From Pseudomonadota bacterium (lineage in GTDB: Bacteria > Pseudomonadota > Alphaproteobacteria > Rhizobiales > Xanthobacteraceae), in contig JAGXAJ010000051.1 in the NCBI GenBank assembly GCA_018971625.1, positions 1-33,226 of the forward strand: 33,226 nucleotides of DNA. Reading direction: 5' to 3'. Shown here piece by piece: positions 14,677 through 23,531 of this stretch. Numbering within the stretch: position 1 is the stretch's first letter; every line of letters begins with the position of its first letter. The notes beneath the pieces are model-generated. The model was not told the origin of the DNA and searched no databases. It saw nothing but the letters and a program-made list of their open reading frames with translations. The position numbers were made by a program, and so were the translations under genes.

Positions 14677-15738
14677 TCAATCCTGTCCTGTGTTTATGAA
14701 AGCGTTGATCTGGTCAAGCATGATCGGCGCCATGGGAGCGCCCACATGGTAGGACTTGTACCACTCCACAACAGCTGCAGCGGCGCGGTCAAGATTCCAA
14801 CGTGGGGCCCAATTGAGACCTGCCCGTGCTTTGGAACTGTCGAGCGCCAACAGCCGCGCCTCATGCAGACGCGGGCCCGGCTGAGGCATCTGCTGCGGCT
14901 CGATACCCCAGTGTGCAGCAATCCGGTCGATCAGCCAGCGAACCGAACGAACATTATCGGGATCGGGCCCGAAATTCCACTCGCTTGAGAACAATGTCGG
15001 ATCGTCCCACAACCGCTCGGCCAATAGCAGATAACCGGACAAAGGCTCGAGCACGTGCTGCCACGGTCGTACCGAATCCGGATGCCGCACTGGTACCGGA
15101 CGCCCGCCGCAGATCGCGGCGATCACATCTGGGATCAACCGATGCGGTGCCCAGTCACCGCCGCCAATCACATTGCCGGCTCTTGCGCTTGCAAAGCCGA
15201 TCAGCTTGTCGTCTTGGAAGAACGATGCCCGGTAAGCCGCAGTCACTAGTTCGGCGCACCCCTTACTGCTCGAATAAGGGTCCTTGCCACCGACTGGATC
15301 GACCTCGCGATAGGGCCAAACCCACTCCCTATTGTCGTAGCATTTGTCACTGGTGACATTGACAACGACGCGGACGCTTGAGGTCCGCGCCGCCTCGAAT
15401 ACATGGACCGTGCCCATTACGTTGGTAGCGTAAGTTCCAACTGGATCCTGATAGGAATCGAGCACAATGGCCTGCGCTGCGAGATGGAAGACGATGTCGG
15501 GCTTGAAACGATCAAAGGCCGACCGCACAGTCTGAAGATCACGGATATCCCCGAACATCGAGGTGATGCCCTGCGCAACCTTCGCAAGCTCAAACACATT
15601 TGGCGTGGTGGCTGGCGGCAAGGCCAAGCCACCAACCTCGGCACCCATTTTGCGCAGCCAGATGACGAGCCAGCCGCCCTTGAAGCCCGTATGGCCGGTG
15701 ACCAGAACCCGTTTATCTTTCCAGAACGCCGGGTTCAT
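14677..15738 (-). CDS. rfbG: CDP-glucose 4,6-dehydratase
   Basis: The 353-residue extended SDR converts CDP-glucose to CDP-4-keto-6-deoxyglucose, the branch point for CDP-linked deoxysugars. Recognisable motifs are FWKDKRVLVTGHTGFKGGW, the family's VFHLAAQAIVLDSYQDP, TYATNVMGT, VVNVTSDKCYDN, the active-site DPYSSSKGCAEL (YxxxK), RAGNVIGGGDW, VRPWQHVLEPLSGYL and SEWNFGP. ATG 15738 overlaps the rfbF stop as ATGA; ATG 15753 is an in-frame alternative. The gene directly follows the matching cytidylyltransferase. Confidence 0.95.
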   Translation of the reverse strand: MNPAFWKDKRVLVTGHTGFKGGWLVIWLRKMGAEVGGLALPPATTPNVFELAKVAQGITSMFGDIRDLQTVRSAFDRFKPDIVFHLAAQAIVLDSYQDPVGTYATNVMGTVHVFEAARTSSVRVVVNVTSDKCYDNREWVWPYREVDPVGGKDPYSSSKGCAELVTAAYRASFFQDDKLIGFASARAGNVIGGGDWAPHRLIPDVIAAICGGRPVPVRHPDSVRPWQHVLEPLSGYLLLAERLWDDPTLFSSEWNFGPDPDNVRSVRWLIDRIAAHWGIEPQQMPQPGPRLHEARLLALDSSKARAGLNWAPRWNLDRAAAAVVEWYKSYHVGAPMAPIMLDQINAFINTGQD

Positions 15739-16505
15739 GCCCAACGCTTCCATGGCGCGCTCCCGGTCTCCCAGAGCTGCTCGAGGTGCAATTTGTCACG
15801 TAGCGTATCCATTGCTTCCCAGAAACCGGCATGTCGATAGGCAACAAGTTGCCCGTGCTGAGACAAACGCTTGAGCGGCTCATGTTCCCATACAGTGGCG
15901 TCATCGTCGAGATAGTCGAAAATCTCGGGCTCCAGCACGAAGAAGCCACCGTTGATCCAGCGGCCGTCGCCACGCGGCTTCTCTTCAAAGTGCTGCACGA
16001 CGTCCTGATCGATATCAAGCGCGCCGAAGCGCGCAGGCGGCTGTATTGCTGTGACGGTCGCATGACGGCCGTGCGCGCGGTGGAAGGCAGCAAGCGCTGT
16101 TATGTTTATATCGGCGAGACCATCGCCATACGTCATAAAGAACGTTTCGCTTCCGACATAGTTCTTGATTCTGCGCAGCCGACCGCCCGTCATGGTACTG
16201 AGCCCCGTGTCGACTAGCGTCACCTTCCAGTGTTCGGCAAATTTGTTATGAACCTCCATGGAATTACTGGCGAGGTCAAAAGTGACGTCCGCCATGTGCA
16301 AGAAGTAGTTCGCGAAATATTCCTTGATCACATAAGCTTTGTAGCCACAGCAGATGACGAACTCGTTGATACCGTAAGACGAGAATATCTTCATGATGTG
16401 CCATAGGATCGGCTTGCCGCCGATCTCGATCATCGGCTTTGGTTTGACATGGCTCTCTTCCGTAATACGGGTACCAAATCCCCCCGCCAAAATGACTGCT
16501 TTCAT
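15735..16505 (-). CDS. rfbF: Glucose-1-phosphate cytidylyltransferase
   Basis: The 256-residue enzyme makes CDP-glucose from glucose-1-phosphate and CTP. It starts with MKAVILAGGFGTRITEES, has KPKPMIEIGGKPILWHIMK, FVICCGYKAYVIKEYF, VTLVDTGLSTMTGGRLRR, MTYGDGLADIN, FEEKPRGDGRWINGGFFV and the C-terminal GFWEAMDTLRDK. All are hallmarks of RfbF, with the usual length of about 257 residues. ATG 16505 is chosen, since MKAVILAGG is the conserved N terminus; the frame continues to 16523. It is the first gene of the minus-strand CDP-sugar operon and diverges from the glycosyltransferase at 16764. Confidence 0.95.
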   Translation of the reverse strand: MKAVILAGGFGTRITEESHVKPKPMIEIGGKPILWHIMKIFSSYGINEFVICCGYKAYVIKEYFANYFLHMADVTFDLASNSMEVHNKFAEHWKVTLVDTGLSTMTGGRLRRIKNYVGSETFFMTYGDGLADINITALAAFHRAHGRHATVTAIQPPARFGALDIDQDVVQHFEEKPRGDGRWINGGFFVLEPEIFDYLDDDATVWEHEPLKRLSQHGQLVAYRHAGFWEAMDTLRDKLHLEQLWETGSAPWKRWA

Positions 16506-16763
16506 TATCTGTATCCACTGCACACCATGAATCGGAACGCATGAGGAAAACTATACAACTCCGTTCATGCGACAGCCAGCGATCGGTAGCTTACGAAATT
16601 CGGTTGAACTTCTTAACGTAGCTGGTAAACAGGGCAGCATGGCGTCAAAAACAGACCCTTGACCTTCGGTCAAAACGGAAAACCAAATATTTTGTAAGAG
16701 CTCCCTACGAGCAAGTAAATCGATGCATCTCCTTCCGTTGCCGTAACCTCCCAGAGTCCACGA
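16506..16763. promoter_or_regulatory. Divergent intergenic region between rfbF and GT2 gene
   Basis: This 258-base gap must hold the promoters of rfbF (minus) and of the glycosyltransferase (plus). On the minus strand a TATAGT lies about 40 bases upstream of the rfbF ATG, but no good -35 box is seen. A perfect inverted repeat TTGACC-TTC-GGTCAA sits at 16659-16673 and could be an operator. Base composition drops here. Confidence 0.35.
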
Positions 16764-17705
16764 ATGCGAAAAAAGATTAGCATTGTCACTCCCTGCTATA
16801 ACGAAGAGCGGGGCATTCGCGAATGCTACAATGCAGTCAAGTCCATTATGGATACGGAACTTCAGGATTATGCTCGCGAGCATATTTTCTGCGACAATGC
16901 TTCCACGGATCAGACGGTCCACCTTCTCAAGGAAATCGCTGCGACTGATTCCAACGTCAAGGTCATTGTAAATGCCCGAAATTTTGGTGTGTTGAGAAAC
17001 ACCTATAATGGCGTGCTTGCGTCGACTGGCGATGCAACCATTCTGTTTCTGCCGGCAGACCTGCAGGATCCTCCTTCGCTGCTTCCCACCTTCGTCAAGC
17101 ACTGGGAGGATGGTTATGAAATCGTATTCGGCATCAGGGCAAGACGTGAAGAGCCCTTCCTAAGCCGAACCGCACGCCACCTCTACTACCGCGTGATCAG
17201 TCGTATGTCGTACGTCGACTATCCAGCGGATGTCGGCGATTGCCAGCTCGTGGACCGCAAAGTTCTGAGCGCCATGAAGCAGTTCAAGGACGTTCAACCG
17301 TTTATGCGGATGATGCCGTTTGAGTGCGGCTTCCGCTCAATCGGAGTGCCCTATACCTGGCAAGCTCGAAAATATGGCTTCTCACGAAACCGCTTTTCGA
17401 GCCTTATCGATCAGGGTCTGTTGGGTGCGATCAGTTTTAGCACCGCACCTCTTCGAGCCGCTTTTTTCTTTGGATTGCTCGTCTCATCTCTGAGCTTTGC
17501 CTACGCCCTCATCGTTTTCCTTCTCAAGGTATTCGGATTTGATATCGGTCCAAGGGGTATCCCGACGATCGTCATTGGACTTTTCTTTTTCGGCGGCGCA
17601 CAGTTGTTTTTTTTGGGTGTCTTGGGCGAATACGTGGTGGCAATTTTCAATCAAGTACGTCAGCGGCCCATCGTGGTCGAGCGTGAGCGTGTCAATTTCG
17701 AATAA
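16764..17705 (+). CDS. GT2 polyprenyl-phosphate glycosyltransferase (GtrB/DPM1-like)
   Basis: The 313-residue protein has a GT-A catalytic domain (KISIVTPCYNEERGI, CDNASTDQTV, FLPADLQDPPSLLP with the DLQDPP metal/nucleotide motif, and RKYGFSRNRFSSL) at about 1-230. Two predicted membrane helices follow, at about 230-255 and 265-295. This is the layout of dolichol/undecaprenyl-phosphate sugar transferases, which load one sugar on the lipid carrier at the inner face of the membrane for use by a membrane-embedded transferase outside. The two large membrane proteins nearby, or the one at 29141, could be such acceptors. ATG 16764 is taken as start. It is alone on the plus strand and its codon use is AT-richer than the flanking operons. 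Confidence 0.9.
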   Translation: MRKKISIVTPCYNEERGIRECYNAVKSIMDTELQDYAREHIFCDNASTDQTVHLLKEIAATDSNVKVIVNARNFGVLRNTYNGVLASTGDATILFLPADLQDPPSLLPTFVKHWEDGYEIVFGIRARREEPFLSRTARHLYYRVISRMSYVDYPADVGDCQLVDRKVLSAMKQFKDVQPFMRMMPFECGFRSIGVPYTWQARKYGFSRNRFSSLIDQGLLGAISFSTAPLRAAFFFGLLVSSLSFAYALIVFLLKVFGFDIGPRGIPTIVIGLFFFGGAQLFFLGVLGEYVVAIFNQVRQRPIVVERERVNFE

Positions 17706-17886
17706 TGATCTGATCATTGCTACGACAGACTCCTTGTCCACAGCATTAGTCGTAACGCATCTTTTTCCGCGCTTCTCCCGCGGCTCCTCGGGCAGTAATC
17801 AGAATTCATGCGACGGCTTGCGCGCCGCCATCAGCTAATATCAACAAGAACCAGTTGACCACACTGATGTTCGCGGATCGCACAAC

Positions 17887-17910
17887 CTAGCGATTGCTAG
17901 TTTTATTCTT
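17887..17910 (+). terminator. Possible weak terminator after the GT2 gene
   Basis: A 5-bp stem CTAGC-GATT-GCTAG at 17887-17900 is followed by TTTTATTCTT. It lies about 180 bases past the GT2 stop and just at the convergent stop of the membrane-protein gene. The stem is short, so confidence is low. The rest of 17706-17886 holds no gene I can support. Confidence 0.25.
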
Positions 17911-19114
17911 CCGTCGGCGGCCATGATGTCGGCTCGGCGGACTGAGTTAGCACGTCGGCATATTCGTCCCTCAAACGCCTTCCAATTATTTCGCTAAAGA
18001 CCAATGCCAAGGCGCCTAGTGGCGGCCCCAAGAGTCGCGTTTCAGTAAAGTCCGCGACGACAAAAACCATTCCAAGATAGATCAGTCCCGCTGGAATTAT
18101 TATTGCTGTTGCCTTGGTAAGCCTGTTCTTCGAGACGAGGATTACCGCCAACATCGGACAAGCTAAACCAAAGGCTAATTTGGTGGCATGAATATTTCCT
18201 AAAAGCTTTGAAAAATAGTCTCCTTGCATGAGCAGAAAAGAAACATAGTCCGGGTTCGGATTATGTAGGATAAGCGCTTTCGGGATGAGCACTGAAGAAC
18301 CGATCAAGAAAACAAATGCCCCCCATTCTTTAGAGGATGGCCAACGGCGCTCAAACCATGCCGCTGTCGGAACCGCGAACGCCGATGCAAACACGACATC
18401 CGTACGCATAAAGCATATGACGACGCCGCATACGACCGCGGCGACGTATCGTTTGGAAGTCAAGAGAAAGAGTTGCCAGAAGAATCCTCCTGCAAGAAAA
18501 ACGTTGCCCATGCGACCTACCATCGGGGCGATCTGCGCAATGACCGCAACGGTAAGCAAAAATAGCCACGAACTGAATGGAGAAAGCAAAGCGGTTGCCA
18601 GCGAATAGGCTGCTAGAAAGGACGCGGAATCAAACATGTAATTTATAGCGACATAGGTCGTAAAGGTCGCGCCACCCTGATGAAATAGTCCGAGCGTCTT
18701 GTCGTCACCCATAATGGCGATGAAGAAGCTAACGACATAAGATATCAATGGCCGAATGATCGCCTCGACACGATTCGAATGAAGAAAAGATGCTTCCTGA
18801 TCGAGCGAAACTTGCATGCCCTCCCGGAGTAGATTTGCCTCATGAACCGTGGAAAAGACAGCAAGACAGCAACAGACCAGGAGTCCCACATGAATCAGAT
18901 CTCGAAAGTAATTCCTGAAATATGCTATCAACCCAATGGGAGCTAAATCGACTACTGCGTTGAAAATCACCGAAACCGACTTCCAGCCGTCGGGTAAATG
19001 CCGGTCCCACAATTGGAGCCGAAGCGACACGATCACTACGACAGTGGATGCAATCCACACAGAAAACAGGAGCCTTAGCGACGGCACTTGCGCCGTGGTT
19101 TCGGTTGATCTCAT
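17903..19114 (-). CDS. Multi-pass membrane protein, family unknown (paralogue A)
   Basis: The 403-residue protein has about ten hydrophobic segments. I do not recognise the family. It is clearly paralogous to the protein at 21350-22510: shared segments include GLLVCCCLA, HEANLLREGMQVSLDQE (with small changes), IRPLIS, INYMFDSASF, GRMGNVFLAGGFFWQLFLL, CFMRTDVVFA, FERRWP, ACPMLAVI and VADFTETRLLGP. The charged HEANLLRE stretch and the two D/E-R-rich segments lie between membrane spans and are likely functional. The setting next to a polyprenyl-phosphate glycosyltransferase suggests a sugar transferase or polymerase in the membrane, but this is context only. ATG 19114 has no strong ribosome site. 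Codon use is AT-richer than the sugar operons. Confidence 0.75.
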   Translation of the reverse strand: MRSTETTAQVPSLRLLFSVWIASTVVVIVSLRLQLWDRHLPDGWKSVSVIFNAVVDLAPIGLIAYFRNYFRDLIHVGLLVCCCLAVFSTVHEANLLREGMQVSLDQEASFLHSNRVEAIIRPLISYVVSFFIAIMGDDKTLGLFHQGGATFTTYVAINYMFDSASFLAAYSLATALLSPFSSWLFLLTVAVIAQIAPMVGRMGNVFLAGGFFWQLFLLTSKRYVAAVVCGVVICFMRTDVVFASAFAVPTAAWFERRWPSSKEWGAFVFLIGSSVLIPKALILHNPNPDYVSFLLMQGDYFSKLLGNIHATKLAFGLACPMLAVILVSKNRLTKATAIIIPAGLIYLGMVFVVADFTETRLLGPPLGALALVFSEIIGRRLRDEYADVLTQSAEPTSWPPTEE

Positions 19115-19298
19115 GGATAGGCTCGCGGTTGAATTTGCTTTGACTCATGACGGGTATATCTTGCTGATGCCCGGACCCGGGCTGAATAGGTCATCAAGCG
19201 CTGCTTTCCATATTGGGTTCTCGAATAGTGATATCCCCTTGATCATGTGCACTGGCACTAAATTCAGGCGCCTGCGACCCAACCGCATTCCGTAGGGT

Positions 19299-21260
19299 CT
19301 AACCGGCGGCGGCCCACGGTAAGAAGTGCTTGAGGCGCGCGCCTAGCAACTTTTCACCGCACGAGCTCAGGTGATCAAAGTCACTGAACGTTAAACAATC
19401 ACCTGTAAGCAAAAAATCACTATTGATTTTCAAAACATCATAAATGGAAAGATAAGTAAAATTATGGAAAGGCTCGACTTCGTTTTTGATTCGCGAGTCA
19501 AGCACCTTAAATCGATCGAGCGACACCGGATTCATTTTAAAGCCGTTTTTGGCAAGATCTGGCAAACTTCTAAAATTTACTCTCGCCTCTGCGAATGGTC
19601 CGAGCCAGATTACCGGAATAAGTGCTCCGAGCGCATCGAGATACTTGCTCGTGAAGAGAATGTCTTTAGTGTCAATCAAATACTTTACGCCGGGATCGAA
19701 AAGATGGCGATTTTCATCATTGCCGGTGACGTCAGTTAGCAAATGCGCACCGGACACGTTGAAAACCACTCCCTTGACCAAGGACGGTCGACGCCGCATC
19801 AAGCCGAGTAATTTCTGATAATACTGGCATCCCGCGTCATCGGTCCAGGGACGGCATCCAGGAGCAACGAGACCCACAACAAATTCGCCCGCCCCGGCCT
19901 CTGCCAGCGCGTTATACACGTTCATTCCGTGCGAGTCGCCAATTACTACGGACGCGGCCCCATATTTTCTTGCGCAAGATTGTAGCCGGACTTCGAACGC
20001 TGCATCGAGAACCTTCGTCCAGAAGATGCAATCATGATTATCCACCATTTCTGCTTCCAGATCCCGAAATGCATATCTCTTGATCAACTGGTAAGCTTGC
20101 TGTGAAGCGATGTCGTTTCTGTGAAGATAGAAGCTTTCGAAACCTTTGTTCGCGATTCCCACCGATCCAAAGATTGCGAGAGACGCTGCCCCAATTCCCG
20201 AGAGCGCAAATATTCCGCTGCGTGAGAGACGTTTTCGATTTCTGACCGGCCTCTCGACCAAAAAGTAAGATATTGTTGCCAAAGTCAGGGCTACGACAGA
20301 CAGGGCCGCAAAGGTGGTTGAGTCAGGATCATAGAATTTTGACAGCCTTGCAAAAGCAAAAATCGGCTGATGCCAAAGGTAAGCACCGTAGCTTATCAAG
20401 CCTATTCCAACGAGCCCTGACGAACCTAGAATACGCCCCACGAAGGTCCGTTGTGTCGCGAACAAAATGATCAATAAAGCTCCTATTACCGGAGGCAACG
20501 CAAAGACACCGGGATATGGAACCTGCCGATAGAAAAAAACCGCACCCGCGATCAATGCGACGCCTATAGCCGCCAACAACTCAGCAACTCTTTTGCAGAC
20601 AATCTTGTCCGGCTCGAAACCGATGATCGCGATCAGAGTCCCCGATAACAATTCCCACATTCTTGCGGGAAGAAGGTAGAACACGGTCTCTGGCGAGTGA
20701 ATCGATCCCCATTGCGCAAACCAAAAGCTAAGCACTCCCAAAGCGAGAAATACCAATGCAGCCAACCGCCGGCAAAGCTTGAGCACAACAAACAGCACGA
20801 CTGGAAACAATAAGTAGAACTGTTCTTCGACCGCTAGGCTCCACGTGTGAAGTAACGGCTTCAAATGCGCGTCGGTATCAAAGTAACCACTTTGTGCCCA
20901 AAAAAAGAAATTGGACGCGAAAGCGGCTACTGATAGCAAGCTTTTGGAAAACTCAAGCAAGTCATGCGGAGCCAAGATGAATACCGCGAAAGGAATCGAG
21001 ACTAAGCAGACTAAGCAGAGAGGTGGAATTATGCGCCGAGCGCGACGCTCGTAAAATTCAACAAAGGAAAATGAGTCACTCTCGTACTGAGCCAAAAGGA
21101 TAGAAGTGATGAGATATCCGCTAATTACGAAGAACACGTCGACGCCGACAAATCCTCCGGTAAATCCAGGGATATCGGCGTGAAAGAGAATTACGGGAAC
21201 TACCGCAAGAGCGCGGAGACCGTCGATCTCAGCGCGATAGACTATTCCTTTTGAGTGCAT
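19299..21260 (-). CDS. OafA-type acyltransferase with C-terminal SGNH domain
   Basis: The 653-residue protein has an N-terminal acyltransferase-3 membrane domain (about 1-350; YRAEIDGLRALAVVPVILFH, GGFVGVDVFFVISGYLIT, FYERRARRIIPP, LLHTWSLAVEEQFYLLFP). A periplasmic SGNH/GDSL-like domain follows at about 400-653, with VVIGDSHGMN near residue 441 and DFDHLSS near 627 supplying the Ser and Asp-His of the triad. The family O-acylates (usually acetylates) surface glycans. ATG 21260 has GGAAG at good spacing. It sits between two paralogous membrane proteins, so the three probably act on the same glycan. Confidence 0.93.
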   Translation of the reverse strand: MHSKGIVYRAEIDGLRALAVVPVILFHADIPGFTGGFVGVDVFFVISGYLITSILLAQYESDSFSFVEFYERRARRIIPPLCLVCLVSIPFAVFILAPHDLLEFSKSLLSVAAFASNFFFWAQSGYFDTDAHLKPLLHTWSLAVEEQFYLLFPVVLFVVLKLCRRLAALVFLALGVLSFWFAQWGSIHSPETVFYLLPARMWELLSGTLIAIIGFEPDKIVCKRVAELLAAIGVALIAGAVFFYRQVPYPGVFALPPVIGALLIILFATQRTFVGRILGSSGLVGIGLISYGAYLWHQPIFAFARLSKFYDPDSTTFAALSVVALTLATISYFLVERPVRNRKRLSRSGIFALSGIGAASLAIFGSVGIANKGFESFYLHRNDIASQQAYQLIKRYAFRDLEAEMVDNHDCIFWTKVLDAAFEVRLQSCARKYGAASVVIGDSHGMNVYNALAEAGAGEFVVGLVAPGCRPWTDDAGCQYYQKLLGLMRRRPSLVKGVVFNVSGAHLLTDVTGNDENRHLFDPGVKYLIDTKDILFTSKYLDALGALIPVIWLGPFAEARVNFRSLPDLAKNGFKMNPVSLDRFKVLDSRIKNEVEPFHNFTYLSIYDVLKINSDFLLTGDCLTFSDFDHLSSCGEKLLGARLKHFLPWAAAG

Positions 21261-21349
21261 ATTAGGCTTCCGGACTCATATCCAAATTGTGCCGTATAAC
21301 CGAAGGCGCGATCAGCTTTCCGCGCGATAGCGCGCCAGATTAATGTCAG

Positions 21350-22510
21350 CTATCTTCCGACATCGAATCGTTCTGAAGCCTGCAAAAGTGCGCCGAGTCT
21401 TTCGCTGCAGACGAATGCAAACGCTCCTAATGTCGGGCCAAGAAGGCGGGTCTCGGTAAAATCAGCGATGAGAAAAACGATTCCAAGATAGATTAGCGCC
21501 GGCGGTATAACGACTGCTACAGTTCTCGAGAGCTGCCATTTCGACACTATGATAACCGCGAGCATCGGACAAGCGAGCGCGACAGCCAACTTGAGGGTGA
21601 CGAGGTTTCCGATAATTTTCCCGAAATAATCACCATGGGTTATGAGGAAGGACGCAAAGTTCGCGTTCGGATGGAGCGCAATGAGTACTTCAGGTATCAA
21701 GAGCGAAATCCCGATCAGCGAAAAAAATGTCCACCATTCCGCCTGCGTAGGCCATCGTCGCTCAAACAACGCCGTTGAAGGAATCGCAAATGTCGTCGCA
21801 AATACCACATCTGTTCGCATGAAGCATATGACGATGCCGCACGTAATCGCCGCAATGTATCGTTTAGAACTCAATAGAAAAAGCTGCCAGAAAAACCCCC
21901 CCGAGAGAAACACATTTCCCATCCTTCCCATCATGGGAGCTGTCTGGGCGATAAACGCGACAATGAAGAGGCAGAGCCAAGTTGATATCGCTGTCAGCAA
22001 CCTCGTACCAAGAGCAAAGACCGCAATAAATGAAGCAGAGTCGAACATGTAGTTTATCGCGATATGCGTAAAGCTTGTTTGCCCGTGATGATGATCGTCT
22101 CCAAGAATCCGAACGTAAGCGTCAACAATTATCGAGATTAAGGGTCGGATAATGCCCTCAACAAATTCGGTATGAAGGAACGATCGCTCGTGATCGAGGC
22201 TAATTTGCATAGATTCGCGAAGAAGGTTGGCCTCATGAGAAGCCGCCGAAAGGGCCAAACAGCAGCAGACCAAAAGTCCAAGCGTTGTGAAGTCGATAAG
22301 CCTGCGTAACCAGAAGAGTAAAAGGAATGGCACCAATGCTGTGAGGATGTAAAAAGCCACTCCTTCCGCTCTCCCAAGGGAGCCTGGCAAGTGAACGTCA
22401 GAAATCTCGCCGAATACCCAGAGCACAACTAGAACATTTGAAATGATCCAGAAAGCAAACAGATAGCTAAGCGAGGGCTTTCGCGTCGTTGTATCCATTC
22501 TAGCGCTCAT
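21350..22510 (-). CDS. Multi-pass membrane protein, family unknown (paralogue B)
   Basis: The 386-residue protein is about the same size as paralogue A and shares its conserved blocks in the same order (GLLVCCCLALS, HEANLLRESMQISLDHE, FVEGIIRPLIS, INYMFDSASF, MGRMGNVFLSGGFFWQLFLL, CFMRTDVVFA, FERRWP, ADFTETRLLGP). It also has about ten membrane segments. Differences lie mostly in the N terminus and in a short histidine-rich loop GDDHHHGQ, where A has a different insert. ATG 22510 is taken as start; ATG 22498 and TTG 22540 are also in frame. Function unknown; the pair probably arose by duplication within the glycan locus. Confidence 0.75.
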   Translation of the reverse strand: MSARMDTTTRKPSLSYLFAFWIISNVLVVLWVFGEISDVHLPGSLGRAEGVAFYILTALVPFLLLFWLRRLIDFTTLGLLVCCCLALSAASHEANLLRESMQISLDHERSFLHTEFVEGIIRPLISIIVDAYVRILGDDHHHGQTSFTHIAINYMFDSASFIAVFALGTRLLTAISTWLCLFIVAFIAQTAPMMGRMGNVFLSGGFFWQLFLLSSKRYIAAITCGIVICFMRTDVVFATTFAIPSTALFERRWPTQAEWWTFFSLIGISLLIPEVLIALHPNANFASFLITHGDYFGKIIGNLVTLKLAVALACPMLAVIIVSKWQLSRTVAVVIPPALIYLGIVFLIADFTETRLLGPTLGAFAFVCSERLGALLQASERFDVGR

Positions 22511-22598
22511 ATATTTCAGTAACTTGTTGCCGTAGCTCAATGGCGCAGATAGATACCGCTGACTGCTCTTTATCGCCGACGGCGGAAGCAGCCGGCAG

Positions 22599-23522
22599 CT
22601 AATGTTGCAAGATACCTGCGATGTTCATGTGAGCAGGACGCGAATGCTCTATGCCCAACAAGGTATGGCGATTGTCATTCGATCGCTGGACATGGAGGCT
22701 AGCGAGCGTAACGCCCGTACACGTTGTGATGGAGGTTGCACGGCCGTTGAAGGGCCTCAGAAACTCGAATACACTGCTTCCGAAGATATCCGAAATCGAC
22801 ATCTCCCGAGCCCCAAGCGGTGGGATCTCGCCAAAGTCGCCCTTTAGACGTTCACCGTCTTCTCGAATCAAAATCGACGTTGGGTGAGCCGCCTGCGCGT
22901 ACTCGGGATCCGAAGAGTGATTAATAAGCAGAAGACCGCTCATTACTGTCTCATTGACGATTACCTTAGGATTGATTCCTGTGAATCCAACATGGCTCTT
23001 CAGCCTCCCTTCGTTTAGGGGGCGAGCGAATGCACCGGTACGGTAGATCGCAACATTGTCCTGATCGATATAGGTCATTGAATAGCTCGCAGGAGACGAC
23101 CGATTTCCATCCATCCTTCCTCGCGACATCACGGCGATGATTAAGTAGTCCGCATCAGGCAGTGCAAGGTTGGTCAGGAGTTTCGTCAGGTCGAGTTCGA
23201 CGGAAGAACCGGGCTTGTAAGTCGAGGGAACCTCGTGACTCGCGAAGTATTCGCCATTTCGCGAAAGAATATGAAGCTTGAACCGTAAGTTATTGCTGAA
23301 TCCAGAGCTCACAAGGCTAAACAGTTCCGGCCCGAGATCCTTCATACTTGCAAGAAAATTTTTTTTCAGACTGCCCGCGACAAGGCTGCGCAGATATTTG
23401 AAGTTCACCGCGCGGTACCAGATCGGGATGGAAAATCCCATTCGATTTTCCACTCCTGAAAAGGTCGGAAAGACGAACCTCGGCTCGTACGGTTTCCATG
23501 GCCTGACTGGAAATCTGCTCAC
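22599..23522 (-). CDS. Protein of unknown function, beta-rich, related to its upstream neighbour
   Basis: The 307-residue protein has no signal peptide or membrane segment that I can see and looks beta-rich. I do not recognise the family. Its second half has LLLINHSSDPEYAQAAHPTS, IPPLGAREMSISDIFG and a final GIEHSRPAHMN. The IPPLGAR...IF segment is echoed in the neighbouring protein at 23532 as ISPMGARRLKTMELF, so the two look like diverged relatives. GTG 23522 lies nine bases after the upstream stop and is preceded by AGGGTG, consistent with an operon. A role in the surface glycan is inferred from location only. Confidence 0.7.
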   Translation of the reverse strand: MSRFPVRPWKPYEPRFVFPTFSGVENRMGFSIPIWYRAVNFKYLRSLVAGSLKKNFLASMKDLGPELFSLVSSGFSNNLRFKLHILSRNGEYFASHEVPSTYKPGSSVELDLTKLLTNLALPDADYLIIAVMSRGRMDGNRSSPASYSMTYIDQDNVAIYRTGAFARPLNEGRLKSHVGFTGINPKVIVNETVMSGLLLINHSSDPEYAQAAHPTSILIREDGERLKGDFGEIPPLGAREMSISDIFGSSVFEFLRPFNGRATSITTCTGVTLASLHVQRSNDNRHTLLGIEHSRPAHMNIAGILQH

Positions 23523-23531
23523 CGCGGCACC

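Noticed and set aside
16551..17102. 183-codon minus-strand frame covering the GT2 5' half and part of the intergenic gap
   Set aside because: No domain recognised; the opposite strand has clear GT2 motifs in the same stretch.
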